A DNA stretch of 64,000 nt from Micromonospora endolithica (GCF_003626595.1 NZ_RBAK01000017.1:50356-114355); one strand, 5' to 3'. Counted from the first letter of the stretch, positions 16,847 through 26,514 are shown. Numbers and translations: made by a program. Notes: a model not told the origin generated them from the letters alone.

Positions 16847-16886
16847 CCGGCTCCGCCGACGGTCCTGGGGGAAAGGGCGGAGCCGG
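16847..16886 (+). terminator. Terminator after topoisomerase IB
   Basis: CCGGCTCCGCC (16847–16857) pairs perfectly with GGCGGAGCCGG (16876–16886) directly after the stop codon; the 18-base loop contains GGGGGAAAG. It closes the heptose–topoisomerase transcription unit. Confidence 0.65.
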
Positions 16887-17010
16887 AGCCCGGGGCGTCG
16901 CCGGGGGCACCGGGCGGGCCACCCGCCGTCACCCCGGACGGCGGGCGCCTCGCCACGGCCCCCGTTGGCGACCGGCCCGGTGGAAGAACCGAGAACCGGT
17001 CGCGTTGGGA

Positions 17011-18045
17011 TCAGTCTGCCCCGCTCCGGTTGACAGTGGATGCCGAGCGGTTGACGATCCGTGCCGGTCCGAGGCTCAGGTCCCGCCACTCCTGGGGCGA
17101 CATGCCGTACGCCGCCCGGAACACCCGGCTGAAGTGGGCCTTGTCCGGGAAGCCCCACCGGGAGGCGATCAGCTGGACGGGTTGCCCACGTCGTGCCGGG
17201 TCGGCCAGGTCGTCCCGGCACCGGGTCAGCCGCAGGTTGCGGATGTAGGCCGCGACGGTCGTGTCCTCCGCCGCGAAGAGGCGGTGCAGGGACCGCAGCG
17301 AGATGTGGTGCGCGTCCGCGATCATCTGGGGCGCCAGCGTCACGTCCCCGAGGTGCCGGTGGACGTACGCGCGGATCCGGGTGATCAGGGCCCGTCGCCG
17401 TACCTCGCGGGGCACCGCGTCGTCGGACACCAGGTGGCGGCCGAGCATGGTGGCGGCGAGGTCGAGGGCGACGGTGCCGAGTCGGGCGGCGTCCGCCGCG
17501 TGGTACTGCTCCGGGTGGGTGCTCACCTGGGTGAGGAACTGCGCCAGCAGGGCGCCCACCCCCTCGGTGCCGGACAGTCGGGCGCCGAACATCGGTGCCA
17601 GCCGGTCGGACCGCAGCGGCAGCGCCTGGTGCGGGATGACCAGGACCAGCGAGGTGGCCGGCTGCTGGCCGTCGTCGTCGCCGTAGTGGATGACCTCGTG
17701 CGGGCGGGACCCGTCGTAGAAGGTGAACTCACCCGGTCGACCGGCGGTGTACCGGCCCGCCTGGCTGGACGCGCTGTTGCCCGCCGTGGTCAGCGCGAGC
17801 ACCAGGCACTCCGGGTCGGACTGCCGGACGAGCCGTTCGGTGCGCACTCCCTCCATCGACGGGTACCGGTAGCTGACCAGCTGTACCGGCCCGAGACCGA
17901 CGAGGTCGGCCCGGGCGAGGAAGTCGTGCGCGTGCTCGCTGCGGATCCGCAACGGCGCGGAGACGCGTGCCACCAGTTCGAGCCACATGTCGAAGCGGTC
18001 GGCCGCGGGCACCTGCGCGGTGTCGACGGAGTGCGTCTGGAGCAT
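17011..18045 (-). CDS. AraC family transcriptional regulator
   Basis: 344 residues. The N-terminal ~200 residues look like the AraC-binding-like ligand domain (DMWLELVARVSAPLRIRSEH; FTFYDGSRPHEV). The C-terminal ~100 residues carry two helix-turn-helix motifs (IADAHHISLRSLHRLFAAED; IASRWGFPDKAHFSRVFRAA and YGMSPQEWR). ATG 18045 has GAGGAGA nine bases before it; the longer GTG start at 18090 is less likely. It lies beside a TetR gene and a DrrAB exporter and may respond to a toxic compound, but the target is not known. Confidence 0.9.
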   Translation of the reverse strand: MLQTHSVDTAQVPAADRFDMWLELVARVSAPLRIRSEHAHDFLARADLVGLGPVQLVSYRYPSMEGVRTERLVRQSDPECLVLALTTAGNSASSQAGRYTAGRPGEFTFYDGSRPHEVIHYGDDDGQQPATSLVLVIPHQALPLRSDRLAPMFGARLSGTEGVGALLAQFLTQVSTHPEQYHAADAARLGTVALDLAATMLGRHLVSDDAVPREVRRRALITRIRAYVHRHLGDVTLAPQMIADAHHISLRSLHRLFAAEDTTVAAYIRNLRLTRCRDDLADPARRGQPVQLIASRWGFPDKAHFSRVFRAAYGMSPQEWRDLSLGPARIVNRSASTVNRSGAD

Positions 18046-18103
18046 CACTGCGGTCTCCTCGTGCGGGTGCGGCGGGTCCGGTGTGGACACGCCGGTCGGG
18101 CGG

Positions 18104-18859
18104 TCAGGTGGCTGCCGCTCGCGACCGGATCAGGGCCTCGACGCCGTCGAGGATCCGGCCCAGGCCGAAGTGCCACTCGTCGTCGAACTCCTCGGTCTCG
18201 TCGAACGTGGCGTCGGTCAGCAGTTCGTGGATCGCCGGGTACGGCCCGTGCCGGGTCAGCCGCGCGAGCTGCTGCCAGTAGTGTGCGCCCACCTCGTCGG
18301 CGCTCAGCCCGGCCCGGCCGGCCGCCACGGCGAGGTCGGCGTTCAGCGTGGCCCAGTTCCGCGCGTACCCGCTGACCAGCATGACGGTGGAGAGCCGTTC
18401 ACCGCCGCGCAGGCCGCTGCCGCGCAGGGCGGCCAGTGCCCGCTCCATCCAGCGCACCTGGTTGGGGCCCAGCGGGGGCCCGCCGATCGGGACGTGCCGG
18501 ATCCACGGATGCCGGTGGATGGTCGCGGCGTTGGCCCAGGCCCAGCGGGCCAGCGCGGGCCGCCAGTCCTCGTCGGCGCCCCGCGCCGCCGGTGGGTCCC
18601 CGTACGCCGCGTCGACCATCAGGTCCAGCAGGTCGGTCTTGGCCGGCACGTACCGGTAGAGCGACATGGTGGCCACGCCCAGCTCGCCGGCGACCCGGCT
18701 CATCGACACCGCGGCCAGTCCGTCGGCCGCGGCGACCCGGATGCCGGCGGCCACCACCCGGTCCAGGGTCAGGCTGCGCTTCGGGCCCTTGCCGGGCCGT
18801 TCCCGCAGACCCCAGGCGATCTCGACGCTCTCCGGCAGGTCGACGTCCGGCTCGCTCAT
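18104..18859 (-). CDS. TetR family transcriptional regulator (TetR_C type)
   Basis: 251 residues. The N-terminal HTH reads LTLDRVVAAGIRVAAADGL followed by MSRVAGELGVATMSLYRYVP, the DNA-recognition helix of TetR repressors that keep drug-efflux genes off until a ligand binds. The large all-helical C-terminal domain is of the TetR_C_1 kind common next to DrrAB-type exporters. ATG 18859 has AGAGG six bases upstream. It is divergent from the ABC transporter genes; the operator repeats at 18903–18936 lie between them, so it very probably represses the exporter. Confidence 0.92.
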   Translation of the reverse strand: MSEPDVDLPESVEIAWGLRERPGKGPKRSLTLDRVVAAGIRVAAADGLAAVSMSRVAGELGVATMSLYRYVPAKTDLLDLMVDAAYGDPPAARGADEDWRPALARWAWANAATIHRHPWIRHVPIGGPPLGPNQVRWMERALAALRGSGLRGGERLSTVMLVSGYARNWATLNADLAVAAGRAGLSADEVGAHYWQQLARLTRHGPYPAIHELLTDATFDETEEFDDEWHFGLGRILDGVEALIRSRAAAT

Positions 18860-18881
18860 CGGTGCCTCTCGGTCGGGGACG

Positions 18882-18911
18882 TTGACCGCCATCCTATCTT
18901 CTGCGTATGGT
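18882..18911 (+). promoter_or_regulatory. Promoter for the DrrAB-type exporter
   Basis: TTGACC (18882–18887) and TATGGT (18906–18911) with an 18-base spacer form a good sigma-70-like promoter reading toward the ATPase gene, with the expected start site near 18918. Confidence 0.55.
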
Positions 18912-18936
18912 GCACGCATTGCAGCGTATGCCATAC
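18903..18936. promoter_or_regulatory. Candidate TetR operator
   Basis: GCGTATG occurs at 18903–18909 and again at 18924–18930, exactly 21 bp apart (two helical turns). The second is part of the inverted repeat GTATG-C-CATAC (18926–18936). The first overlaps the −10 hexamer of the exporter promoter, so a repressor bound here would block transcription. Confidence 0.55.
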
Positions 18937-18960
18937 ACAGAACACGGGGAGTGGGATGAC

Positions 18961-19924
<964 letters not shown>

Positions 19925-19932
<8 letters not shown>

Positions 19933-20689
19933 GCTGACCGCCCGGCCGGGCGACGCGCTGGTCATGGTGGGTCGCTGCGTACGGCTCTCCCGCCGCAACA
20001 CCGACGCGCTGCTGACCTCGCTCCTGCTGCCGGTGATCCTGATGCTGCTCTTCGTCTATCTCTTCGGCGGCGCGATCGACACCGGCAGCGCCTACGTCAC
20101 CTACGTCGTACCCGGCGTGCTGCTGCTCTGCGCCGGTTTCGGGGCGGCCACGACGGCGGTCAGCGTCACCACGGACCTGACCAACGGTGTGGTGGAACGG
20201 CTCCGCACGATGGACGTCGGCGCCACCGCCATCCTCGCCGGACACGTGGTGGCCAGCGTCGTGCGCAACTCCGTCTCCACCGTGCTGGTGCTGGCCGTCG
20301 CGGTGGCGATCGGGTTCCGCCCGGCGCTCGACCCGCCGCGCTGGCTCGCCGCCGCCGGGGTGCTGCTGCTGTTCCTGTTCGCCGTCTCCTGGCTGTCCGC
20401 CGCGTTCGGGCTGCTGGCCCGGACCCCGGAGGCGGCCAACGGCTTCACGTTCCTGGTGATGTTCCTGCCCTACCCGTCCAGCGCCTTCGTGCCGGTGGAG
20501 ACGATGCCGTCCTGGATCCGCGGCTTCGCCGACCACCAGCCCGTGACGCCGGTGATCGAGACGCTGCGGGCGCTGCTGCTGGCCACCCCCGCGGGATCCG
20601 CGCCGGCCCGGGCGGTGGCCTGGTGCCTGGGCATCCTGGTGGTCGCGGTGGCACTGTCCGCGGTGCTGTTCCGGCGCCGCGTCGGCTGA
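19925..20689 (+). CDS. ABC-2 type transporter permease (DrrB-like)
   Basis: 254 residues with about six membrane segments (LLTSLLLPVILMLLFVYLFG; VVPGVLLLCAGFGAATT; VLVLAVAVAIGF; VLLLFLFAVSWLSAAFGLLA; FTFLVMFLPYPSSAFVP; ILVVAVALSAVLF). VPVETMPSWIRGFADHQPVT is the typical ABC-2 loop before the last helix. GTG start overlaps the ATPase gene by 8 bp. With the ATPase it forms an exporter of the daunorubicin-resistance type; the substrate is unknown. Confidence 0.92.
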
Positions 20690-20704
20690 GCCGCACCGGG
20701 GCGT

Positions 20705-20747
20705 ACGACGAGGGCCGCCCTCCACGGGGGAAGGCGGCCCTCGTCGT
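20705..20747. terminator. Bidirectional terminator after the ABC permease
   Basis: A perfect 15-bp stem, ACGACGAGGGCCGCC (20705–20719) pairing with GGCGGCCCTCGTCGT (20733–20747), 13-base loop, between convergent genes ending at 20689 (+) and 20761 (−). Confidence 0.8.
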
Positions 20748-20760
20748 CGTGTTCCGGGGA

Positions 20761-21264
20761 TCAGTCGTTGAGCACCTGGGAGAGCCGGTCGCGGAACCGC
20801 CGCTCGGAGTCGCTGACCACGTCGCCGCCCAGGCCGAGCAGCCCGCCGCTGGACGCCGCGCCCACCACCTGCTCGGCGATGTCGACCAACCAGTGCTTGT
20901 ACGCCCCGGCCTCGCCCTCGTCCACCTTGGCGGCCAGCAGGGCGGCGGCGGCCTTGGCCCGGCCGAGCACGTCCTCGGCCAGCGCGCGCGGGTCGCTCGG
21001 CGCGATGACCGGAAGCTCGGCACCGTCCTCCGGGTCGCCCACCCGAGCGACGATCTCCCCGGCCACGGCGGCCACCAGCGGGTTCGCCGACTCCCGGCCG
21101 GCGGAGATGGTCTCCAGCCCGGCCGCGTTCTCGGCCATGGTGCGTCTGGTGCCGTCGGACTCGGCGGCGCTCGCCGCGGTGAGCACCGACTGCGGGAGGC
21201 CGACCAGCAGCCCCCACTCCTCGTCGGTGAAACCGAAACCGGTGTACGCCGGCTGCTCGATCAC
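20761..21264 (-). CDS. Conserved-looking hypothetical protein
   Basis: 167 residues, not recognised. It begins (V)IEQPAYTGFGFTDEEWGLL, is mostly helical and Ala-rich, has no signal peptide, and includes a Gly-rich patch SSGGLLGLGGDVVSDSE near the C-terminus. GTG 21264 is chosen because AGGAGG lies eight bases upstream; the extended start at 21291 would ignore that site. It is convergent with the exporter operon and followed, on the same strand, by recQ upstream, so it may share a transcript with the helicase. Confidence 0.7.
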   Translation of the reverse strand: MIEQPAYTGFGFTDEEWGLLVGLPQSVLTAASAAESDGTRRTMAENAAGLETISAGRESANPLVAAVAGEIVARVGDPEDGAELPVIAPSDPRALAEDVLGRAKAAAALLAAKVDEGEAGAYKHWLVDIAEQVVGAASSGGLLGLGGDVVSDSERRFRDRLSQVLND

Positions 21265-21329
21265 GGCAACGTCCTCCTGCTCGTCGTGCACGTCCCGCCC
21301 CCCGGGGTGTCGTCGGAGGTCGGTTCAGG

Positions 21330-22961
21330 CTAGTCCAGGGTCAGCAGGCCCTGTTCGGACACCACGCTGACGGACAGCGTCTTGTACCCCACCTCATCGA
21401 AGAGAACCGTCATCCGGTCGTCCTCGTAGCTGAGCACCAGGCCGGAACCCCATTCGGCGTGCCGCACCTGGCTGTGCACCGGGAACGGCCCGACCGCGCC
21501 GTTGTCGGCGGTGCTGGTGCCGGCGTGGCAGTTGTCGCAGTGCCCGCACACCTCGGTCATCTGCTCACCGAAGTACGCCAGCAGGGTCTGGCCCCGGCAC
21601 GAGGTGGTCTCCGCGAAGGCCCGCATCATGTCGGTGCGCGAACGGGTCACGTTCTGCTGCCGTTCGGCCTCGGCCAGCGCGGCGGCGGCGGCGTCGGCCG
21701 GCTGCGGGGAGTAACGGGGCGCGCCGATGCGCTGCTTCGCCCGGGGCTCCGCCGCGCCGACCTGCTCCAGCAGCGCGAGGTACTGCCCGAGCTTGCGCGG
21801 CCCGAGGCCGGTCGCCTCGCGCAGCTCCTTCTTGGTCTGTGGCTTCTTGCGCAGCAGCGCGGACAGGTCCCGCAGCTCGGTCTCGTCGGGCAACCCGCCG
21901 CTGAAGTACCGCTGCAGCCCGACGTCCTCGGCCCGCCACAGCAGCAGCACCCGGGCCGACGCGCCGTCCCGGCCGGCCCGCCCGATCTCCTGGAAGTAGC
22001 TGTCCGGGGAGTCCGGCAGGGCGGTGTGCACCACCCAGGCGATGTTCGGCTTGTCGATGCCCATGCCGAACGCCGACGTCGCCACCATGATCGGCACCCG
22101 GTCGGCCAGGAACGCCTCGTGCAGCTCGGCGCGGGCGTTGGTGGGCATTCCGCCGTGGTAGTACTCCGCCGGGAAGCCGGCGTCGGTGAGCCGGCCCGCG
22201 AGTTCCTCGGCCGCCCGCCGGGTGGGCACGTAGATGATGCCGGGCCGTTCGTCGTCGCGCAGCAGCGCGATCAGCCGCCGCCAGCGGTAGTCCTCGGTGG
22301 GGCAGTGGGCGACCTCGAGGAAGAGGTTCGGTCGGTCCAGCCCGGACACCACCACCTCGGCGTCGCGCAGCCGCAGCCGGGCGATGATGTCGTCGCGTAC
22401 CGGCGGCGAGGCGGTGGCGGTCAGCGCCACCACCGGGGGCCGGCCGAGGCCGTCGATGAGGTGGCCCAACGCCAGGTAGTCGGGGCGGAAGTCGTGCCCC
22501 CAGGCGGAGATGCAGTGCGCCTCGTCGATCGCCACCAGCGCCGGCTTGAGTGAGCGCACCTCGGCCATCCGGTCCGGGTTGCTCAGCTGCTCCGGCGTGA
22601 TGAACAGGAACTCCGCCCGTCCCTCGCGGATCTCGGTGATCGCCTGGGCCTGCTGGGCCGGCGACTCGTCGGAGCTGATCCGTACCGCACGCAGCTCGGG
22701 TCGCTGGCGCTCGTTCAGCGCCGCGATCTGGTCCTGCTGGAGGGCGAGCAGCGGGGAGATCACCACGGTCGGACCGGGGATCAGGCTGGCCGGGATCTGG
22801 TAGATCGCCGACTTGCCGGCGCCGGTGGGGAGGACCACCAGGGCGTCGCGGCGTTTCATCACGGCGCGCATCGCGGCCAGTTGGTTCGGCCGCAGCGCGG
22901 TCCAGCCGAAGAGGCTCTTCGCCGCGCGGCGCAGGGTCGTCGAGTGCGTGGACAGCTTCAT
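21330..22961 (-). CDS. recQ: RecQ family ATP-dependent DNA helicase
   Basis: 543 residues. A 3'-to-5' helicase for recombination and stalled-fork repair. Walker A LPTGAGKSA (44–52), DEAH box IDEAHCISAWGHDFR (about 144), motif VI IGRAGRDG, and the RecQ zinc-binding cysteines in the region CRGQTLLAYF through CGHCDNC (about 455–475). There is no HRDC domain; instead the last ~50 residues (VRHAEWGSGLVLSYEDDRMT) form a small beta domain resembling the DUF3553/CarD-like module found at the end of some actinobacterial helicases. No clear Shine-Dalgarno before ATG 22961. Confidence 0.93.
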   Translation of the reverse strand: MKLSTHSTTLRRAAKSLFGWTALRPNQLAAMRAVMKRRDALVVLPTGAGKSAIYQIPASLIPGPTVVISPLLALQQDQIAALNERQRPELRAVRISSDESPAQQAQAITEIREGRAEFLFITPEQLSNPDRMAEVRSLKPALVAIDEAHCISAWGHDFRPDYLALGHLIDGLGRPPVVALTATASPPVRDDIIARLRLRDAEVVVSGLDRPNLFLEVAHCPTEDYRWRRLIALLRDDERPGIIYVPTRRAAEELAGRLTDAGFPAEYYHGGMPTNARAELHEAFLADRVPIMVATSAFGMGIDKPNIAWVVHTALPDSPDSYFQEIGRAGRDGASARVLLLWRAEDVGLQRYFSGGLPDETELRDLSALLRKKPQTKKELREATGLGPRKLGQYLALLEQVGAAEPRAKQRIGAPRYSPQPADAAAAALAEAERQQNVTRSRTDMMRAFAETTSCRGQTLLAYFGEQMTEVCGHCDNCHAGTSTADNGAVGPFPVHSQVRHAEWGSGLVLSYEDDRMTVLFDEVGYKTLSVSVVSEQGLLTLD

Positions 22962-23011
22962 CGAGGGCCGGAGGTACCCCCGGTGATCGGCGGCGAAACC
23001 GCCGCCGGGCA

Positions 23012-23017
23012 TTGACA
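23012..23017 (+). promoter_or_regulatory. Candidate −35 element of the methyltransferase gene
   Basis: TTGACA at 23012–23017 is a consensus −35 hexamer. The corresponding −10 would fall near 23034–23042, inside the repeated TATGAAC operator, where no good hexamer is evident. Confidence 0.35.
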
Positions 23018-23027
23018 GGACGACCTG

Positions 23028-23061
23028 TTATGAACGTACGCTCATGAACAAGTGTTCATAA
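23028..23061. promoter_or_regulatory. Three-half-site operator upstream of methyltransferase
   Basis: TTATGAAC (23028–23035), ATGAAC (23044–23049) and GTTCATAA (23054–23061). The outer two are exact reverse complements (8 bp), and the inner pair forms ATGAAC-AAGT-GTTCAT. It lies just before the GTG at 23081 and downstream of a TTGACA hexamer, an ideal repressor position. The TetR gene 0.9 kb downstream is the likely regulator. Confidence 0.6.
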
Positions 23062-23080
23062 AGAGTCCGGAGGTGGTGCG

Positions 23081-23899
23081 GTGATCGTCAACGAGCATCA
23101 GGCACAGGCGTGGAACGGCTACGAGGGACGGCACTGGGCCGACCACCAGGACCGCTACGACGCGGTCAACGGCGGCTTCAACGCCGTCCTGCTGGACGCC
23201 GTGCGCCCCGGCGACCGCGTCCTCGACCTCGGCTGCGGCACCGGCCACCTGACCCGGTCGGCCGCCCGCCGCGCCGGCACCGCCCTCGGGATCGACCTCT
23301 CCACCCCGATGCTGGAACGGGCTCGGGCCAGCGCCACCGCCGAGCGGGTGTCCAACGTCCGCTTCGTCCAGGGCGACGCGCAGGTCCACCCGTTCGAGCC
23401 GGCCTCCGTCGACGTGGCGCTGAGCCGGTTCGGGGTGATGTTCTTCGCCGACCCGGTCGCCGCGTTCACCAACGTCGGCCGAGCGGTGCGACCCGGTGGG
23501 CGACTCGCGTTCGTCTGCCTCGACGACATCCGCGACGGCGACCTCGGCACGGTGCTCGCGGCTCTCGCCCCCTTCCTCCCGCCGCCGGCCAGCGACGGAA
23601 CCGGCGTCGCCGAGCCGCTCTCGCTGGCCGACCCCGCCGTGGTGCACCGCGTGCTCGGCGCCGCCGGCTGGACCGACGTCGGTTGCGTGCCGGCCGAGGC
23701 GCCGGGGGTCTGGGGCCGGGACGCGGCCGACGCCGCCGCCTTCCTGGTCGGCTGGGGGCCGATCCGGCACCAGCTCGACCCCGCCGACACCGAACGGGCC
23801 GCGGCGGCGCTGGCCGTCGCGCTGCGCGGCTTCGCGCGACCCGACGGGGTACGCCTGCGCGGCACCGCCTGGCTGGTCACCGCCCGCCGGCCGGGGTGA
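23081..23899 (+). CDS. Class I SAM-dependent methyltransferase
   Basis: 272 residues. The SAM-binding motif I is VLDLGCGTGHLT, followed by GIDLSTPMLERA (acidic motif II), VRFVQGDAQ and FGVMFFADPVAAF. It resembles UbiE/arsM-like small-molecule methyltransferases of the Methyltransf_11/25 group. The substrate is unknown. GTG 23081 has GGAGGTGG upstream. It appears to be co-transcribed with the TetR gene 21 bp downstream, a usual arrangement for an inducible detoxifying enzyme. Confidence 0.9.
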   Translation: MIVNEHQAQAWNGYEGRHWADHQDRYDAVNGGFNAVLLDAVRPGDRVLDLGCGTGHLTRSAARRAGTALGIDLSTPMLERARASATAERVSNVRFVQGDAQVHPFEPASVDVALSRFGVMFFADPVAAFTNVGRAVRPGGRLAFVCLDDIRDGDLGTVLAALAPFLPPPASDGTGVAEPLSLADPAVVHRVLGAAGWTDVGCVPAEAPGVWGRDAADAAAFLVGWGPIRHQLDPADTERAAAALAVALRGFARPDGVRLRGTAWLVTARRPG

Positions 23900-23920
23900 G
23901 CGGACCGACGTGTCCCTACG

Positions 23921-24565
23921 ATGCAGGTGATGTCACCGAGGAGAGCGGCGGCGCTGCGCGGCGGCGACCGGAACCTGCGCGAGCACCTGATCGCCACGGC
24001 GGAACGACTGATCGCCGGGCAGGGCGCCGGCGGGTTGACGGTGCGTGCCATCGCCCGGGAGGCCGGCGTCGCCGACGGCGTGCTCTACAACCACTTCGCG
24101 GACAAGGAGGAGCTGCTCGCGTACGCCCTGCACGCCCGTGTCCGCGCCGCCGGCGAGGCGGTGGACGGGCCGCCGCCGGCCGCCGGTGGCGGCCCGGTCG
24201 CGGCGAACCTGCGGACGTACCTGACCCGGGCGCTGGCGCTGCACGCGGCGATCCTGCCGGCCTTCACCGGGTTGCTGCACCAGCCCGCGGTCCTCGCCCA
24301 CTTCGCGCGGTTGCCCAGCCCGATCTCGGGTGGGACGGTCCGCGCCGAGCTGGCCGGCTACCTCCGTGCCGAGCAGCGCCTCGGTCGGGTCGCCCCGCAC
24401 GCCCGACCGGACGCCGTGGCGGCCCTGGTCGTCGGTGTGTGCCACGACCTGGTGCTCGGTCACCTGCTGGCCCCCGGGGCGGTGGCTCCGGTGGAACTGT
24501 CCGATGCGTTCATCGACGACCTGGTCGCCACGCTGCTGCACGGCGTGGCACCCGGAGACGACTGA
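23921..24565 (+). CDS. TetR/AcrR family transcriptional regulator
   Basis: 214 residues. The HTH is LREHLIATAERLIAGQGAGG then VRAIAREAGVADGVLYNHFA, a typical TetR DNA-binding helix pair. The remainder is the helical ligand domain, of no particular subgroup that I recognise. It follows the methyltransferase gene by 21 bp and probably regulates it through the ATGAAC repeats at 23028–23061, an autogenous loop. Confidence 0.9.
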   Translation: MQVMSPRRAAALRGGDRNLREHLIATAERLIAGQGAGGLTVRAIAREAGVADGVLYNHFADKEELLAYALHARVRAAGEAVDGPPPAAGGGPVAANLRTYLTRALALHAAILPAFTGLLHQPAVLAHFARLPSPISGGTVRAELAGYLRAEQRLGRVAPHARPDAVAALVVGVCHDLVLGHLLAPGAVAPVELSDAFIDDLVATLLHGVAPGDD

Positions 24566-24620
24566 CCGGTTCGTGCCGTCGGGCATGGCGCCGGTGGACG
24601 CCGTACCGCACGATGCCACC

Positions 24621-25445
24621 ATGAACGAGGCTCCCGCCGCGGCGACCACCCCCGTCCGGCAACCCGCCCCCGCCCGGTCCCGGGACGGCAACCGACTGCT
24701 CACCGTCGGCGCGCTCGTGATCGCCGCGGTCTGGGCCGTAGCGGTGACGTCCTGGCATCCGGACGGCTTCCGGGCGGGCCTGCTGCTGCGCTCGGTGCCG
24801 TTCGCGCTGGCCCTGCCCGCCCTCGTCGCATCGGTGATCGCCGGTGGGGGAGTCTGGCGGCGACCAGCCCACCTGACCCCGGCCGGGGGGTCCCGGCTGC
24901 GGGCGCCGGCCGGTCCCGCTCTCGGCTGGTTCGTCGCCGCCGAGATCCTTGTCCTGGTCAGCCTTCTCGTGCCGGTGCTGGCGGGGGGCTGGTTCGCCGA
25001 CCCCGAGGCCCCGGAAGGGGTCCGGTACGCGCTGCTGGCGCTGGACGTGGCGCTGGTGGGTGTGACGGTGCTGCTGGTCGGGACGCTCGCCCTCGGCGGC
25101 GTCCACGGACGTCCGCACGTCGACCTCACCCCGTCCGCCATCGAGGTGCGGGACCTGTTCGGCCGCTGGACGATCCCGTGGGAGGCTGTGCGGCCCGGCA
25201 CTCCTGCGCGACAGACCTCCGGGCGCGTCCTGCGGCTCACCGTCGACCGCCCGGAGCTGGTCACCCGACGGGGTCTGACCCTCGGCACCCGCACCAGGCC
25301 CACGCTGACGCTGACCTGGTTGCGGGTGCACCCGTGGTTCCTCGCCGACGCCCTGCGGTGGTTCGTCGACCAGCCCGAGCAGCGGGCGGGGATCGGCACC
25401 CCGGAGGGTTGTGCGGAACTGCGCCGGGCACTCGGCCAGAACTGA
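24621..25445 (+). CDS. PH-domain-like membrane protein
   Basis: 274 residues. Four predicted membrane segments (LLTVGALVIAAVWAVAV; SVPFALALPALVASVIAG; FVAAEILVLVSLLVPVLAG; ALLALDVALVGVTVLLVG) are followed by a cytoplasmic C-terminal domain of ~110 residues opening DLTPSAIEVRDLFGRWTIPW, which resembles bacterial PH-like (bPH) domains. ATG 24621 is chosen; an in-frame upstream extension exists. Function is unknown. Confidence 0.75.
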   Translation: MNEAPAAATTPVRQPAPARSRDGNRLLTVGALVIAAVWAVAVTSWHPDGFRAGLLLRSVPFALALPALVASVIAGGGVWRRPAHLTPAGGSRLRAPAGPALGWFVAAEILVLVSLLVPVLAGGWFADPEAPEGVRYALLALDVALVGVTVLLVGTLALGGVHGRPHVDLTPSAIEVRDLFGRWTIPWEAVRPGTPARQTSGRVLRLTVDRPELVTRRGLTLGTRTRPTLTLTWLRVHPWFLADALRWFVDQPEQRAGIGTPEGCAELRRALGQN

Positions 25446-25481
25446 ACGTCGACCGCCGCGCAGCCGCGCACCGCTCACCGC

Positions 25482-26432
25482 TCACCGCACGCGGGGCAGC
25501 ACCTCACGCTGGTAGAGGTCGAAGAGCCCCTGCCAGTGCGGGCCGGTGTTGCCGACGTAGACCTCGTCGAAGCCGGCCTTCGCGTACTCCTCCAGCTTCG
25601 CCACGTGCGCGTCGACGTCCCGGCCGCAGACGAACGCCTGCTTCATCATCTCCGGGCGGACCAGCTCGGCGGCCTGCTCGAAGTGACGCGGGGAGGGCAG
25701 CACCTGGGACAGCTCGCCGGGCACGCCGGCGTTCGGCCAGCGCTCGTACGCGATCCGCACGCCCTCGTCCTCGGTGTCGGCGTACGCCGCCTTGAAGCCG
25801 GCCTGGCACGGCTTGTCGCCGCCACCGCCGGCCCGGAAACGCCGCACCATCTCGGCGTCCGGCGAGACGTTGACGTAGCCGTCACCGATCCGGGCGGCGA
25901 GGTCGACGGCCTTGGGGCCGAAGCCGGAGACGTAGACCTGCGGGGGCGTGTCCGGCAGCGTGTAGATCCGGGCGTGCTCCACCGTGTAGTGCCTGCCGTG
26001 GTGGTTGACGAAGTCGCCGCGCCACAGCTCGCGCATCACCTCGACGGCCTCCTCCAGCATCTCCAGCCGCACGTCGGTCTGCGGCCAGGCGTCGCCGAAG
26101 ATGTGCTCGTTGAGTGCCTCGCCGGAGCCGACGCCGAGCACGAACCGGCCGGAGTGCAGCACCGCGCTGGTGGCCGCGGCCTGGGCGAGCACCGCCGGGT
26201 GGATGCGGACCGTCGGGCAGGTGACGGCGGTGGTCACCGGCAGCCGGCAGACCTGGCTGAGCGCGCCGATCACCGACCAGACGAACGGGCTCTGTCCCTG
26301 CGCGTCGGTCCACGGGTGGTAGTGGTCGGAGATCCACAGCGCCTCGAACCCGGCCTGTTCGGCGCCGCGTGCCTGCGCGACCAGCTCGGCCGGCGTGAAC
26401 TCCTCGCTGGACAGGAAATAGCCGATCCTCAT
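25482..26432 (-). CDS. F420-dependent LLM-class oxidoreductase (TIGR03557-like)
   Basis: 316 residues of the luciferase-like monooxygenase fold. It begins MRIGYFLSSEEFTPAELVAQ and has GFEALWISDHYHPWTDAQGQ, FVLGVGSGEALNEHIFG and the C-terminal FDEVYVGNTGPHW, strongly resembling F420-dependent glucose-6-phosphate dehydrogenase-like and related actinobacterial oxidoreductases. It would use coenzyme F420 to oxidise or reduce an unknown substrate. ATG 26432 follows GAGGGG. Confidence 0.92.
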   Translation of the reverse strand: MRIGYFLSSEEFTPAELVAQARGAEQAGFEALWISDHYHPWTDAQGQSPFVWSVIGALSQVCRLPVTTAVTCPTVRIHPAVLAQAAATSAVLHSGRFVLGVGSGEALNEHIFGDAWPQTDVRLEMLEEAVEVMRELWRGDFVNHHGRHYTVEHARIYTLPDTPPQVYVSGFGPKAVDLAARIGDGYVNVSPDAEMVRRFRAGGGGDKPCQAGFKAAYADTEDEGVRIAYERWPNAGVPGELSQVLPSPRHFEQAAELVRPEMMKQAFVCGRDVDAHVAKLEEYAKAGFDEVYVGNTGPHWQGLFDLYQREVLPRVR

Positions 26433-26514
26433 GTCGTTCCCCTCGTCGTGCGCACCGGTGTCACGAGGGAAGCCGTACCCGGCTCGGCGGGGCCGAACCC
26501 ATCGGCGGCGCGGG

